Shown here: positions 5,102 to 6,029 of the stretch, piece by piece
Position numbering within the stretch: the stretch's first letter is position 1
How the letters are laid out: each line of letters begins with the position of its first letter
Assembly (NCBI GenBank): GCA_035642095.1
Contig: DASQTB010000142.1
Location: forward strand, 1-6,029
Length of the DNA stretch: 6,029 bases
Reading direction: 5' to 3'
Source: DASQTB01 sp035642095
Lineage (GTDB): Bacteria > Actinomycetota > UBA4738 > CALAEC01
Notes under the pieces: generated by a model
The model's input: only the letters and a program-made list of their open reading frames with translations
Databases searched by the model: none
Told to the model about the DNA's origin: nothing
Translations under genes and position numbers: made by a program

Positions 5102-6029
5102 GAGGACGGAAAGCGGACGAGCTCGAAGTGGGTCCCGTCGGGCACCAGGAACTCGCCGCCCCACTTGAACCCCTGGGCCTCGAAGGCCTCCACGATCCGG
5201 GGATCGATCGTGGGCTGCCTGCCCGGAAGTCCCTGGGAGACGTTGATGTCGATGGCGATGCCCCAGGTGTGGTGGGAGATGCCGGTGCCGGCATCGCGGG
5301 CGATGTACCTGGGGTAATAGCACCCTCCGTAGTCGGCCGGGTCCACTAGGCGGCCCAGTCCGCGTCGAGTGAGATCCTCGAGCGCCGCTCGGATGAGGGG
5401 GATCACCAGGCGGTGGCAGCGGATCCGGCCGAGGATCGGGACCCGGGCGCTCTCGATGTTCGCCCGGACCCAGGAGGGGTGGAGCTCGAGGAGGCCGCCT
5501 CCGACCTCCCGGGCGCTGAACTCCCCGAAGAGCTCCTTGAGCCGGACCGGAGGGAGCACCGCGTCGCCGTGCCGGAACACCGGAGTCTCGCCGGGTGACC
5601 GGACCCGAACCCGCACCCCCGGGGGGACCAGCCGTCGGAGCGCCGCCTCGACCCGGGGAGCGTTTCCCGGGCGGGGAGCGACCAGCAGGTACCGGGATCG
5701 AACGATCCCCAGTCGGGCGCCGATGGTCGGCGGGACGATCACCTCGTGGGCCCCGATCAGCGGATCGTCGATCACGCCGTCGATCTGCAGCGCCGTTGCG
5801 CCGGCGCGGAGGACGCTCCCCGAGGCGAGCCCGTGCATCTGGGCGAACGTCGCCCCGATCAGCACGGAACCGTGCTCCAGGATTGCCTCCCGCTCGGCGG
5901 GAGGCACGAACGGGGCATACGTCTTCGGCCTCACCGAGGCGACCTCCACCGGGATCCGGAAGCCGTTCGGCGCGCGGCCGACGCGACCGTCGCCGTTGCG
6001 CCACCGGTCGACCCACACCACGCCGCTGT
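5098..6029 (-). CDS. M15-family D-alanyl-D-alanine carboxypeptidase (VanY-like), 5' end outside window
   Basis: Residues are counted from a GTG at 6019-6021, giving 307, but the frame stays open to the right edge and the true start is probably outside. The C-terminal part is an M15 zinc peptidase: SHHTWGIAID (249-258) fits the SxHxxGxAxD signature with ligands His251 and Asp258, and VPDGTHFE supplies Asp295 and the third ligand His298. YGGCYYPRYI just upstream is typical of this actinobacterial M15 subgroup. Such enzymes remove the terminal D-Ala from peptidoglycan stem peptides outside the membrane. The region before it (about 20-140) includes PVEVASV, GSVLIGATFAQMHGLASGS, and IDGVIDDPLIGAHEVIVP, which resembles the extracytoplasmic core of MacB/FtsX-type permeases; this is a resemblance by eye, not a proven domain. 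No membrane segment is visible in the part shown. Its stop overlaps the start of the next gene, indicating one operon. Peptidase class is firm; exact substrate is inferred from the family. Confidence 0.88.
   Translation of the reverse strand, partial: SGVVWVDRWRNGDGRVGRAPNGFRIPVEVASVRPKTYAPFVPPAEREAILEHGSVLIGATFAQMHGLASGSVLRAGATALQIDGVIDDPLIGAHEVIVPPTIGARLGIVRSRYLLVAPRPGNAPRVEAALRRLVPPGVRVRVRSPGETPVFRHGDAVLPPVRLKELFGEFSAREVGGGLLELHPSWVRANIESARVPILGRIRCHRLVIPLIRAALEDLTRRGLGRLVDPADYGGCYYPRYIARDAGTGISHHTWGIAIDINVSQGLPGRQPTIDPRIVEAFEAQGFKWGGEFLVPDGTHFELVRFPSS

Noticed and set aside
4238..6016. A single 592-residue minus-strand protein joining the anchored protein to an upstream Arg/Pro-rich half
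   Set aside because: The upstream half is out of phase with the M15 peptidase, which has its full zinc motif; the GTG at 5101 overlapping the M15 stop is the natural start.
1..6029. CRISPR arrays, transposase genes, insertion-sequence ends, toxin-antitoxin pairs or a defence operon
   Set aside because: No spaced direct repeats, transposase motifs or paired small genes were seen on either strand.

Overview
The window is very G+C-rich over most of its length and uses GTG and TTG starts freely. It carries a gene order typical of Actinomycetota (tatD, an RpfB-type DUF348/G5 protein, rsmA, ispE, then tRNA-Gln), so it is most likely a chromosomal segment of a high-G+C actinobacterium, probably an uncultured lineage. 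The lineage is an inference from gene order and composition, not from a marker phylogeny.

Left part (1-3359, plus strand): the 3' part of tatD (metal-dependent nuclease), a short gap with a perfect inverted repeat that matches the actinobacterial LexA-box pattern, then a cell-wall protein with one membrane anchor, three DUF348-like repeats, a G5 domain and an RlpA-type double-psi beta-barrel. This is followed closely by rsmA (16S rRNA dimethyltransferase), which has no ordinary start codon near its conserved beginning, and ispE (MEP-pathway kinase), which overlaps rsmA by 8 bases. These are housekeeping genes for nucleic-acid processing, wall remodelling, ribosome maturation and isoprenoid synthesis.

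Middle (3364-4235, plus strand): a visibly less G+C-rich gene for a helix-turn-helix protein with a weakly LAGLIDADG-like second half fills the space between ispE (4-base gap) and a tRNA-Gln(UUG) gene (9-base gap). Its composition and position suggest a small acquired insertion upstream of the tRNA.

Right part (4238-6029, minus strand): two convergent genes joined by a 4-base GTGA overlap. Upstream is an M15-family (VanY-like) zinc D,D-carboxypeptidase with a MacB/FtsX-like extracytoplasmic region in front, cut by the right window edge. Downstream is an unrecognised membrane-anchored protein with four cysteines whose stop codon lies 2 bases from the tRNA 3' end.

I see no CRISPR array, insertion sequence, prophage or obvious defence operon. 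The observations most worth following are the LexA-box-like site in front of a wall hydrolase, the shortened RlpA domain, the rsmA start, the low-G+C gene beside the tRNA, and the coupled M15/four-cysteine pair.
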